A stretch of DNA of 61,288 bases from CAZSDU01 sp964605775 (GTDB taxonomy: Bacteria; Bacteroidota; Bacteroidia; Bacteroidales; FEN-979): NCBI GenBank assembly GCA_964605775.1, contig CAZSDU010000017.1, positions 1 to 61,288 of the forward strand, given 5' to 3'. The first letter of the stretch is position 1. Each line of letters begins with the position of its first letter. The notes beneath the pieces are model-generated. The model was not told the origin of the DNA and did no database searches. It saw only the letters and a list, made by a program, of their open reading frames with translations. The position numbers were made by a program, and so were the translations under genes. Below are positions 26,991 through 35,098 of this stretch, piece by piece.

Positions 26991-27779
26991 TTACTTGGGT
27001 TGAAATTTTTTCAGTTTTGAAGGTAAAAACTGGAAAAATGTGTCTCCCCTCAGGCCAAGTCTGAGGGTTTCCAAAGGAATGACTTCAGCGGGGGCAATAT
27101 TGCCAAGGTTAACATTGGCACCGAAATTGCGGATAAACCAAACCTGCTGGGATTTCAAAGGTGCCTCCCATAGAATTTTATCGCTTTGAACCTTGATCAG
27201 AATTTTATTGATCAGGGCGACATGGGCCTTACCTGTCGGACGATAAATACCGACATTGCCGCTTTCCCTGGCTTCACCTATGACCTTAATGGAACCTGCC
27301 TGCAATTCCTTCTGCATCATTTCAATCCAGCGGTTGGGGGCAATCAGGATACCCGATTCTTTTGATCCCACTTCTGATAGTACCGTATAGTCTTTCGATA
27401 ACTGATGAATGTATTCGCATTTAACATCATGGTCCATAACCATGGACCCGTCAGAGATCTCAACAGTATCTAGGCCGAGTTGATCAATATATCTCCGGTA
27501 ATCATCAAATTGTCCCCTTACGATAAAAGCTTCAAAAAGGGTGCCGCCAACATAGACTTTGATCTTTGCTTTTTGATACACTTTAATTTTCTCCTTGGTA
27601 TTAGGAGTGATTAAGGATGTGCCGAAACCAAGTTTGACAAAATCCGTATATCCGGCAGAAGTACTGATAAAATCTTCTGCCTCCCTTGTGCTTAATCCTT
27701 TATCCATGACCATATTAATCCCGGTTTGCCGGGGTTTGGTAGTTCTTTCAGGTAAATGGGATAGATCTGTGCTTATCAT
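26991..27779 (-). CDS. Phosphosulfolactate synthase-like protein (ComA family)
   Basis: A 262-residue TIM-barrel protein of the ComA family, which adds sulfite to phosphoenolpyruvate to make (2R)-phosphosulfolactate, first known from archaeal coenzyme M synthesis. Family features seen: GINMVMDKG (20-28), DFVKLGFGTS (46-55), VYVGGTLFEAF (75-85), VEISDGS (about 106-112), SEVGSKE (about 135-141) and EARESG. A product use cannot be read from the neighbours: aroE follows 7 bp downstream, and the TPR gene lies 15 bp upstream. In Bacteroidota a link to sulfonolipid or sulfolactate metabolism is possible but unproven. Confidence 0.82.
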   Translation of the reverse strand: MISTDLSHLPERTTKPRQTGINMVMDKGLSTREAEDFISTSAGYTDFVKLGFGTSLITPNTKEKIKVYQKAKIKVYVGGTLFEAFIVRGQFDDYRRYIDQLGLDTVEISDGSMVMDHDVKCEYIHQLSKDYTVLSEVGSKESGILIAPNRWIEMMQKELQAGSIKVIGEARESGNVGIYRPTGKAHVALINKILIKVQSDKILWEAPLKSQQVWFIRNFGANVNLGNIAPAEVIPLETLRLGLRGDTFFQFLPSKLKKFQPK

Positions 27780-27794
27780 ATGAAGTGATTTTGG

Positions 27795-29198
27795 TTACTT
27801 TTTGAAAGTTTCAATTATCTCAAGAACATCCCGGCGGTTTTTTGCTTCGGGGAAAGTGGTAAAAAGCCGCTGATAACCGTCATAATCCATCATCAGAGCC
27901 TTGGAAAGTACTTCATTGGCTTGTTTGATCTTGCCGGAATTAAATAAATAATACGCCATGCCGTAATGAAAGTCAGCATGACCTTCATGCCATTGCAGCC
28001 CGTCCAGGAGAACTTTATAGGCCTTATCAAAATCTTTCATGTCGGCATATACCACAGAAAGATCAAGCCACACATCAGGATCTTCAGGATCAAGTTCAAT
28101 CACTTTGCGGTAGGCATCGATTCCTTCAGGGATACGTGATAATTTGATTTGTATATCGCCCAGAATGAACCAGTATTCCGGAATGGTCGGAGACAGTTTG
28201 ATCGCTTTTTTAATATAAGGAAGAGCATTCAGTGTTTTCCCAATTTCATCGTAGGATATTCCTATTCCAAGCCAGGCATCTGCAAATTCCGGATCGAGAC
28301 TCAGGGCTTTTTTGTAATAAGTGATGGCCGAATCGAATTGTTTCATTTTTTCGTAGCATTCGGCAATATAATAATAAGTAACGGGTTCAGGTTCTTCGTA
28401 ATAGAAGGTCTCAAAATAAACCTCAACCGCTTCCTGATAATTACCGAGATTGGCAAAGCAATTCGCTTTGTTGAAATAGGCAGAAGCAAAAGTTTCATCG
28501 ATGGCAATGACAAAATCATAAGCATCAATGGCAAGATCAAAACGTTCCTGGTTACTGTATGCAATTCCAAGATTGAACCAGGCCGCTTTCGAGTAGGGGT
28601 GCTGATTCAAAAAATCTTTCAGAAAATCAATGCCACGAACAGTCTGCTGAGACACTTCGCAACAGAATGATAATTCATAAAGGACCGCATCATTGTCTGG
28701 GTTAAGCGCTATGGCCTGAAGTAAATAGTCAATGGCTTTATCGTATTTTCCAAGGTTTTCATACTCGAAAGCGATACTGGAATAGAGATCATCCGTATTT
28801 TCTGATCCATCAACAGCCATTTTATATTCTTCAATGGCCATTTCCGGTTTTTCAAGCTGACTGTAAAGATTTCCCCTGAACAAGTGAAGATCAGAATCAT
28901 GGATATCTTCAGATTGAATTCCTGTAAGAATGCGTAAGGCTTCCTGATCATTGTCAGTATTGATGTGATACTGTGCCAGTTTGAGCATCAAAACAGGACA
29001 ATCCGGATGCTGTTCCAGGGCATGATGAATACAGATTCTTGCTTTTTCCTGATCGTTATGAAAAAAATAGAACTCGATCAGGTCCTCAAACTCATCCACG
29101 TCAAAGAAGAAATGCTCTTCATTCATCAGCATTGCTTCAAAACGCTTTGACAATGCGATCATTTCCTGATCAAAAAAAGGGTCAAAAGAATCTTCCAT
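27795..29198 (-). CDS. Tetratricopeptide-repeat protein
   Basis: A 467-residue soluble protein made almost wholly of about twelve TPR units (for example AWFNLGIAYSNQERFDLAIDAY and YWFILGDIQIKLSRIPEGIDAY patterns). It has no signal peptide and an acidic N-terminus. TPR proteins act as scaffolds and the partner is unknown. A -7 match (TAATTTTG, 29214-29207) lies just 8 bp upstream of the ATG, so the mRNA may be nearly leaderless. It heads the run TPR - ComA - aroE. Confidence 0.85.
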   Translation of the reverse strand: MEDSFDPFFDQEMIALSKRFEAMLMNEEHFFFDVDEFEDLIEFYFFHNDQEKARICIHHALEQHPDCPVLMLKLAQYHINTDNDQEALRILTGIQSEDIHDSDLHLFRGNLYSQLEKPEMAIEEYKMAVDGSENTDDLYSSIAFEYENLGKYDKAIDYLLQAIALNPDNDAVLYELSFCCEVSQQTVRGIDFLKDFLNQHPYSKAAWFNLGIAYSNQERFDLAIDAYDFVIAIDETFASAYFNKANCFANLGNYQEAVEVYFETFYYEEPEPVTYYYIAECYEKMKQFDSAITYYKKALSLDPEFADAWLGIGISYDEIGKTLNALPYIKKAIKLSPTIPEYWFILGDIQIKLSRIPEGIDAYRKVIELDPEDPDVWLDLSVVYADMKDFDKAYKVLLDGLQWHEGHADFHYGMAYYLFNSGKIKQANEVLSKALMMDYDGYQRLFTTFPEAKNRRDVLEIIETFKK

Positions 29199-29206
29199 AA
29201 TTCGTG

Positions 29207-29305
29207 CAAAATTAGAAAAAAAAACAATGCGTTAGCCTCTTGAATTGCTTGATTTCACTTTTTATTAACATCATCCGTTCAGTAATCGTAAAACCTTTAC
29301 ATTTG
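29207..29305. promoter_or_regulatory. Divergent -7 boxes between the TPR gene and glmM
   Basis: Minus-strand TAATTTTG (29214-29207) points at the TPR gene and plus-strand TACATTTG (29298-29305) at glmM. Neither has a clear TTTG at the expected distance. The second supports the ATG at 29321 as the glmM start, because an upstream TTG start at 29240 would precede it. Confidence 0.35.
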
Positions 29306-29320
29306 CCTAAAAAGACTGGT

Positions 29321-30715
29321 ATGCCGTTGATAAAATCAATTTCAGGGATCAGGGGAACAATAGGCGGAATGCCCGGGAAAGGTTTGACCCCAATGGATAT
29401 AGTGAAATATACTGCTTCCTACGCTGCCTGGTTAAATATTACCAGGCCGGATAGAAAACATCAGGTCATTGTCGGCCGCGACGCCAGAATTTCTGGTGAA
29501 ATGGTTAATCATTTGGTGGTTGGAACTTTCCTCGGTGCCGGGGTTGACGTGGTGGATATTGGTTTAACCACCACACCAACGGCTGAATTGGCCGTGCTTG
29601 ACCATCAGGCTGATGGCGGTCTCATCCTTACGGCAAGTCATAACCCGGTACAATGGAATGCCCTGAAATTACTGAACGATAAGGGAGAATTTCTGTCTGC
29701 CAAAGACGGAGAGCTAATTCTTTCCATTTCAGAGGCGGGAGACTTTTCTTTTGTGGATGTTTTTGGGCTAGGCATTTATTCAAAGGATGAATCACAGATA
29801 CAAAAACATATTTATAAGATCATCGATCTTCCTCTTGTTGATGTTACAGCCATAAAAAACGCCAGGTTCAGCGTGGTCATTGATGCAGTGAACAGCACGG
29901 GAGGATTGGCGCTCCCTCCTTTGCTTAAAGCCCTTGGTGTTGACACACTAGAAACCCTGTATGGTGATCCCAGCGGGATTTTTCCGCATAATCCGGAACC
30001 CCTGCCGGAGAATATCAGGGATATTTGTGAGCGTATCATAAATAAAAAAGCAGATGTTGGTTTTGTGGTTGATCCGGATGTTGACCGTCTGGCCATCATC
30101 AACGAGATAGGAGAGCCTTTGGGGGAAGAATACACCTTGGTTATGATTGCTGATTATATTCTAAAACATAAGCGGGGGAATACGGTATCCAATCTGTCAT
30201 CCACCCAGGCGCTCCGGATCATTACCGAAACGCAAGGTGGACAATACTATGCCTCTGCAGTCGGAGAAGTGAATGTTGTAGAATTAATGAAGGAAAAAAA
30301 AGCAGTGATCGGAGGAGAGGGCAATGGCGGAGTTATTTATCCGGAATTACACTATGGACGCGATGCCCTGGTAGGGATTGCCTTATTCCTTACAGCGCTG
30401 GCAAAATCAGGTAAAAAATGTTCAAGCTTGCGCGATCAATATCCAAACTTCTATATCTCAAAAAATAAAATTGAATTTTCGCCTGAACAGGATATAGATC
30501 AGATCCTTCTAAAAATCATAGAGAAGTATAAGCAACAGCGAATGATTACGCTGGATGGTATTAAAATTTTCTTTGACCGGGAATGGGTGCATTTGAGACG
30601 TTCCAATACAGAACCCATTGTGAGGGTATATGCAGAAAGTGATGCCTTAACCAAGGCGGAAATTCTGGCCAAAAAGATCATCGGAGACTTCAGTGAAATC
30701 CTACAAGAATATTAA
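29321..30715 (+). CDS. glmM: Phosphoglucosamine mutase-type phosphohexomutase
   Basis: A 464-residue alpha-D-phosphohexomutase. The phosphoserine is Ser106 in TASHNP. The metal loop is DPDVDRLAI, the sugar loop GEGNGGVI and the phosphate loop RRSNTEPIVRVYAE. It opens with the typical SISGIRGTIGG. In Bacteroidota this length and start belong to GlmM, which makes glucosamine-1-phosphate for peptidoglycan and LPS. A phosphomannomutase role cannot be excluded by eye. The start at 29321 is chosen for its fit to the family and the -7 box upstream. Confidence 0.87.
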   Translation: MPLIKSISGIRGTIGGMPGKGLTPMDIVKYTASYAAWLNITRPDRKHQVIVGRDARISGEMVNHLVVGTFLGAGVDVVDIGLTTTPTAELAVLDHQADGGLILTASHNPVQWNALKLLNDKGEFLSAKDGELILSISEAGDFSFVDVFGLGIYSKDESQIQKHIYKIIDLPLVDVTAIKNARFSVVIDAVNSTGGLALPPLLKALGVDTLETLYGDPSGIFPHNPEPLPENIRDICERIINKKADVGFVVDPDVDRLAIINEIGEPLGEEYTLVMIADYILKHKRGNTVSNLSSTQALRIITETQGGQYYASAVGEVNVVELMKEKKAVIGGEGNGGVIYPELHYGRDALVGIALFLTALAKSGKKCSSLRDQYPNFYISKNKIEFSPEQDIDQILLKIIEKYKQQRMITLDGIKIFFDREWVHLRRSNTEPIVRVYAESDALTKAEILAKKIIGDFSEILQEY

Positions 30716-30719
30716 TGAC

Positions 30720-30959
30720 ATGTCTGGGAAAAAACAAAAAAAGAAACGTAAAACACTTCGTTACAAAACCATTTCACTTAAAGTGACCGCACGACAAAAA
30801 AGGTCTTTGATGAGATTTTGCAAAGCAAGAAAAACGACTCCGAATAAAGTCATTAAAAAAGCCATCAGACCCCTGCTTCAAAATTATTCCGATCTTGAAG
30901 TAACACTTCACCAGGAGAAGGTTAATCAGTTGAGATTGTTTGAATCAGAAGTTAAATGA
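30720..30959 (+). CDS. Small basic protein, possible ribbon-helix-helix DNA binder
   Basis: A 79-residue very basic protein (N-terminus GKKQKKKRK). The middle, ISLKVTARQKRSLMRFCKARKTTPNKVIKKAIRPLL, has the strand-helix-helix rhythm of ribbon-helix-helix proteins, with a TP-x-K-VI-KKAI second helix. No partner toxin is adjacent. The ATG at 30720 is 4 bp after the glmM stop; a GTG at 30693 would overlap glmM. I do not recognise a named family. Confidence 0.6.
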   Translation: MSGKKQKKKRKTLRYKTISLKVTARQKRSLMRFCKARKTTPNKVIKKAIRPLLQNYSDLEVTLHQEKVNQLRLFESEVK

Positions 30960-30961
30960 TT

Positions 30962-31585
30962 TTATTTTTTTAGCATGGAATTTTCGTACGGTGTCCTGTT
31001 CAGGATTGAACGGCCAAGGGTTATTTCGTCGGTGTGTTCAAGTTCATCTCCTATAGAAATACCCCTGGCGATCATGGTCAACTCCACATTGAATTCCTTG
31101 ATTTTTTTAAACAAATAAAAATTGGTTGTGTCCCCTTCAATGGTCGTAGGTAGCGCAAGAATTATTTCATGCACACGTCCTGCTTCCAGTCGGGTGATCA
31201 AACTTTCAATATTTAAATTCTGAGGCCCGATTCCCTCCATAGGTGAAATTATACCTCCAAGCACATGGTAAACCCCGGTATATTGGCCTGTATTTTCAAT
31301 GGCCATAACATCACGGATATCCTCCACAATGCAAAGCAGTCCGTGATCCCGCTTTGGGCTGGAACAAATATCACAATGTTCCTGGTCCGAAATATTTCCA
31401 CATTCCCTGCAATAAACAATCTGATTACGCATTTTAATGATGGAATGACCAAAGCTTTCCACTTCTGCAGGATGGCATTTTAGCAGATGAAGCGCCATGC
31501 GCAGCGCTGTTTTTCGACCGATTCCGGGCAGTTTTGCCAGTTCGTTCACGGCATTCTCCAATAATCTAGAAGGGAAAGTGTACAA
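30962..31585 (-). CDS. recR: Recombination mediator RecR
   Basis: A 207-residue protein that helps RecF/RecO load RecA at gaps. A helix-hairpin-helix (LPGIGRKTALRMALHLL) comes first, then a four-cysteine zinc finger (CRECGNISDQEHCDIC), and a Toprim domain (LLCIVEDIRDVMAI ... VLGGIISPMEGIGP). The start is a TTG at 31585, which restores the usual N-terminus (YTFPSRLLENAVNELAKL); the first ATG would delete the hairpin motif. A TACTTTTG box (31614-31607) sits 22 bp upstream of it. Confidence 0.94.
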   Translation of the reverse strand: MYTFPSRLLENAVNELAKLPGIGRKTALRMALHLLKCHPAEVESFGHSIIKMRNQIVYCRECGNISDQEHCDICSSPKRDHGLLCIVEDIRDVMAIENTGQYTGVYHVLGGIISPMEGIGPQNLNIESLITRLEAGRVHEIILALPTTIEGDTTNFYLFKKIKEFNVELTMIARGISIGDELEHTDEITLGRSILNRTPYENSMLKK

Positions 31586-31598
31586 GGCAATAATTATT

Positions 31599-31614
31599 TA
31601 GCTTTGCAAAAGTA
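31599..31614. promoter_or_regulatory. Abutting divergent -7 boxes of recR and the MORN gene
   Basis: Plus-strand TAGCTTTG (31599-31606) is followed without a gap by CAAAAGTA (31607-31614), which reads TACTTTTG on the minus strand. Each fits TAnnTTTG and lies 22 bp from its gene's start codon. RNA polymerase could not occupy both at once. No good -33 boxes are seen. Confidence 0.45.
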
Positions 31615-31628
31615 ATTTTTCAATCCTT

Positions 31629-32291
31629 ATGTGCCGCATTTTGCTGTTTTTTTTCTCTATTATTTTACCACAAGTAATCCTGGCTCAGGATAACATAAAT
31701 CAGACAGACACCTTGGGACGGAGACAGGGCTTCTGGAAAAAAACTGATACTGAAGGAAAAATCATTTACCATGGGCAGTTCAGGGATGGCGTTCCCTATG
31801 GACAATTCCTGTATTTATATCCTGATGGAAAGATTAAAACCGAATCACAAATGAGTGAAAACGGGAAAATAGCGAGTACCCTGACGTATTATCCCAATGG
31901 TAAAAAGATGGCTGAAGGGATTTATGTTGAAGAAAAGAAGCACGGGCTCTGGAAATTTTTTAACGAGGCAGAAGGCAGCTTGATCTCAGAAGAGACCTAT
32001 GTCATGGGCGTAAAGAATGGAATTTCAAAGACTTACTTTCCCGATGGAGGAATTGCTGAGATTTTGACCTGGGAGAATGGGGTCAAATCCGGTCTCTGGG
32101 AGCAATATTATTCGGATGGTCATATTAAATTCAGGGGAATTTACTTGAACAATGAAAAGCATGGGGATCTAACCGCTTTCTATCTTTCCGGTAGGGTTAT
32201 GTTTACCGGAAAGTATGAGCATGGAAAGCGGGCCGGTCAATGGGTTTACTTTGATGAAACCGGTAAAATCAGGAAAAATGAAAATGAATAG
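31629..32291 (+). CDS. Exported MORN-repeat (YwqK-like) protein
   Basis: A 220-residue protein with a signal peptide (about 1-20, ILLFFFSIILPQVILAQ). The rest is about seven repeats of roughly 23 residues in the G-x-W/Y-x-x-Y-x-DG style (RQGFWKKTDTEGKIIYHGQF; GLWKFFNEAEG; GLWEQYYSDGHIKFRG; GQWVYFDETGKI). This is the YwqK/MORN-like antitoxin-repeat fold. In Bacteroidota it is usually a secreted protein of unknown role. It converges with clpB with 2 bp between stops. Confidence 0.8.
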   Translation: MCRILLFFFSIILPQVILAQDNINQTDTLGRRQGFWKKTDTEGKIIYHGQFRDGVPYGQFLYLYPDGKIKTESQMSENGKIASTLTYYPNGKKMAEGIYVEEKKHGLWKFFNEAEGSLISEETYVMGVKNGISKTYFPDGGIAEILTWENGVKSGLWEQYYSDGHIKFRGIYLNNEKHGDLTAFYLSGRVMFTGKYEHGKRAGQWVYFDETGKIRKNENE

Positions 32292-32293
32292 AA

Positions 32294-34888
32294 TTAAACT
32301 TTATTGCTGAAGACTAATTTCCCATCCTTCTCTTCAATGATGATTTCGTTTTCTTTGTCCACAGCACCTTCCAGGATCATTTTTGACAATTCGTTCAGTA
32401 CTTGCTTCTGGATGACCCGTTTGATGGGACGTGCACCGAATTGGGGATCAAACCCCATGGAAGCAATCAGATCAATCGCATTTTTTGTAACAGAGAGACG
32501 GATGTCGTTCTTTTCGAGCATCCGTTTAACCAATCCGACCTGAAGTTCTACGATTTTACTGACCTCGTTCTTGGAAAGAGGCTTGAACATAAGGATCTCA
32601 TCCACCCGGTTGAGGAACTCAGGCCGGATACTTTTTTTTAAGAGATCAAAAACTTCTTCCCTGATCTGATTATATATGATTTCACGGTTTTTATCATTGA
32701 CTTTTCCGAGATTCTCCTGAATGATATGGGAACCGATGTTGGATGTCATGATGATAATGGTATTTTTAAAATCTACGGTCCTGCCTTTATTGTCAGTCAG
32801 ACGGCCATCGTCTAGCACCTGGAGCAGAATATTGAACACATCAGGGTGAGCCTTTTCGATTTCATCCAGCAATACCACAGAATATGGCTTTCTTCTGACG
32901 GCTTCAGTCAGTTGACCGCTTTCCTCATATCCTACGTAACCCGGCGGAGCTCCGATGAGTCTTGAAACGGTGTGGCGCTCCTGGTATTCAGACATATCAA
33001 TCCTGACCATGCTGTTTTCATTACTGAATAAAAATTCAGCCAGGGCTTTAGCCAATTCGGTTTTTCCCACACCGGTGGTACCCAGGAAAATAAAAGAACC
33101 AATAGGGCGCTTACTGTCCTGTAAACCCGCACGGCTTCTGCGTATTGCATCTGAAATGGCAGTGATAGCCTCATCCTGGCCGACGACCCTCATATGTAAT
33201 TCCGTTTCCAGATTCAGCAGTTTTTGTCGCTCACTAAGCAGCATCCGGCTGACCGGGATTCCTGTCCAGCGGGAAACAATATGGGCTATTTCCTCTGCCC
33301 CGACTTCTTCATTGACCATGGGTGTATTTTTTTGAATTTCAGAAAGTTTTTCCTTTAAACTATCAATGGTTCTTTCTGCTGAAGGGATTTTTCCGTACCT
33401 GATTTCAGCGACTTTTCCCAGGTCACCGCTACGGTTGGCCTGGTCAGCTTCCAGCTTTAAAACTTCTATTTCCTTTTTATTTGCCTGGATTTGGTCAACC
33501 AGGTCTTTCTCGGCCTGCCATTTTGCCCTCAAATGATTCCTTTCATCATTCAGGTTGGCAATTTCCTCATTCAGAATGGCCAAGCGCTGATCATCGTTTT
33601 CACGCTTAATGGCTTCTCTCTCTATTTCCATCTGGCGGATCTTGCGCTCAATCTTTTCGAGGTCTTCCGGGAGGGAATTGATCTCCAACCTGAGTTTGGA
33701 TGCTGCTTCATCAATGAGGTCGATGGCTTTATCCGGAAGAAAGCGTTCAGAAATGTAGCGCTGTGATAGTTCAACCGCAGCGATGATGGCTTCATCTTTG
33801 ATCCTGACATGATGATGCGTCTCATATTTTTCTTTTAGTCCCCTGAGGATGGAAATGGCATCGAGGGTATCGGGTTCATTGACCATAACGGGTTGAAAAC
33901 GACGTTCCAACGCTTTATCCTTTTCAAAATATTTCTGGTACTCTTTTAAGGTTGTGGCACCGATGGCCCTAAGTTCACCACGGGACAAAGCAGGTTTCAG
34001 GATGTTGGCTGCATCCATCGCCCCTTCGCTGGCTCCGGCGCCAACCAGGGTATGTATCTCATCAATAAAGAGGATGACTTCTCCATCGGATAGAATCACT
34101 TCCTTCATGACACTTTTCAGCCTTTCCTCAAACTCCCCTTTGTATTTGGCCCCTGCGATCAAAGCTCCCATATCAAGGGAAAAGATCTGTTTAGTCTTTA
34201 AATTTTCAGGAACATCACCATCAATGATCCGATGCGCCAATCCTTCAGCAATGGCAGTTTTTCCAACACCTGGTTCTCCGATCAGGATAGGATTGTTTTT
34301 GGTTCGTCTCGATAAAATCTGGAGAATCCGGCGAATCTCCTCGTCACGACCGATCACAGGATCCAATTTTCCGCTTCTGGCCAAGTCATTTAAATTACGC
34401 GCAAATTTATTCAGGGCATTATAAGTTTCTTCCGCAGTCTGACTTTTCACATTACTGCCCTGACGGAGTTGACGAATGGCAGTCATGAGATCCTTTTCAT
34501 TGATCCCACTGTCCTTCAGCATCCTTGATGCCGTATCGTTTCCGGCCAAAATACCCAGTAGAACATGTTCGATAGAAACATAATCATCTTTCATGTCATG
34601 AGCCATGTTGACGGCTTTCTGCAATGCTTTGGTGGCCTCTCGTGAAAGGTATAATTCGCCTCCGATGACCTTAGGCAAGGAGGAAATATTTTTTTCAAGT
34701 GATTGGCGGAAAATATCCGGATTTACATTCAGTTTCTTCATCAGAAAGGGTACTACATTCTCGTCAACGCTTAGCACAGCCTTGAGCAGATGTACGTTTT
34801 CGACAGAAGGGCTTTGCATTGCTTCTGCAATTTCCTGAGCTTTCTGAACAGCCTCCTGGGCTTTTATGGTAAAATTGTTGAAATTCAT
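32294..34888 (-). CDS. clpB: ATP-dependent disaggregase ClpB
   Basis: An 864-residue Hsp100 chaperone that rescues aggregated proteins together with DnaK. It has an N-domain (NNFTIKAQEAVQKAQEIA), the first AAA+ domain (GEPGVGKTAI, about residue 205), a long coiled-coil middle domain (about 400-520) and the second AAA+ domain (GTTGVGKTEL, about 605; LLDEIEKAHPDV). Two ATGs are in frame at 34894 and 34888. An AGGAG lies 8 bp from the second but only 2 bp from the first, so 34888 is the start. A tandem TTGATCTG pair (34940-34955) lies upstream. Confidence 0.96.
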   Translation of the reverse strand: MNFNNFTIKAQEAVQKAQEIAEAMQSPSVENVHLLKAVLSVDENVVPFLMKKLNVNPDIFRQSLEKNISSLPKVIGGELYLSREATKALQKAVNMAHDMKDDYVSIEHVLLGILAGNDTASRMLKDSGINEKDLMTAIRQLRQGSNVKSQTAEETYNALNKFARNLNDLARSGKLDPVIGRDEEIRRILQILSRRTKNNPILIGEPGVGKTAIAEGLAHRIIDGDVPENLKTKQIFSLDMGALIAGAKYKGEFEERLKSVMKEVILSDGEVILFIDEIHTLVGAGASEGAMDAANILKPALSRGELRAIGATTLKEYQKYFEKDKALERRFQPVMVNEPDTLDAISILRGLKEKYETHHHVRIKDEAIIAAVELSQRYISERFLPDKAIDLIDEAASKLRLEINSLPEDLEKIERKIRQMEIEREAIKRENDDQRLAILNEEIANLNDERNHLRAKWQAEKDLVDQIQANKKEIEVLKLEADQANRSGDLGKVAEIRYGKIPSAERTIDSLKEKLSEIQKNTPMVNEEVGAEEIAHIVSRWTGIPVSRMLLSERQKLLNLETELHMRVVGQDEAITAISDAIRRSRAGLQDSKRPIGSFIFLGTTGVGKTELAKALAEFLFSNENSMVRIDMSEYQERHTVSRLIGAPPGYVGYEESGQLTEAVRRKPYSVVLLDEIEKAHPDVFNILLQVLDDGRLTDNKGRTVDFKNTIIIMTSNIGSHIIQENLGKVNDKNREIIYNQIREEVFDLLKKSIRPEFLNRVDEILMFKPLSKNEVSKIVELQVGLVKRMLEKNDIRLSVTKNAIDLIASMGFDPQFGARPIKRVIQKQVLNELSKMILEGAVDKENEIIIEEKDGKLVFSNKV

Positions 34889-34896
34889 AATCATAT

Positions 34897-34901
34897 CTCC
34901 T
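34897..34901 (-). promoter_or_regulatory. Shine-Dalgarno sequence of clpB
   Basis: Minus-strand AGGAG (within GAAAGGAGAT) lies 8 bp before the ATG at 34888. Strong Shine-Dalgarno sequences are uncommon in Bacteroidota and in this window, so it stands out and decides the start codon. Confidence 0.65.
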
Positions 34902-35098
34902 TTCAGATTTACTGTTTGTCAAAATCTTTGCCATCATCGTTGATCTGTTGATCTGTCATATTTTTTGCAAAAATCACGTCTTTTTGACCGTTTCTTCCAT
35001 ATTTTTTGAATATTCCTTTACTCTCAGTACATCCGTTCCGAGATTATCATTAAGGAATCAAAGAATTTTATAATTTTACACTCGAATTGAAATTCCTG

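Noticed and set aside
33954..34424. Long reading frame antisense to clpB (156 codons), and similar long antisense frames inside pnp, recA, ligA and dnaE
   Set aside because: Each lies wholly inside a well-recognised gene on the other strand and shows no family features; they are shadows of coding periodicity.
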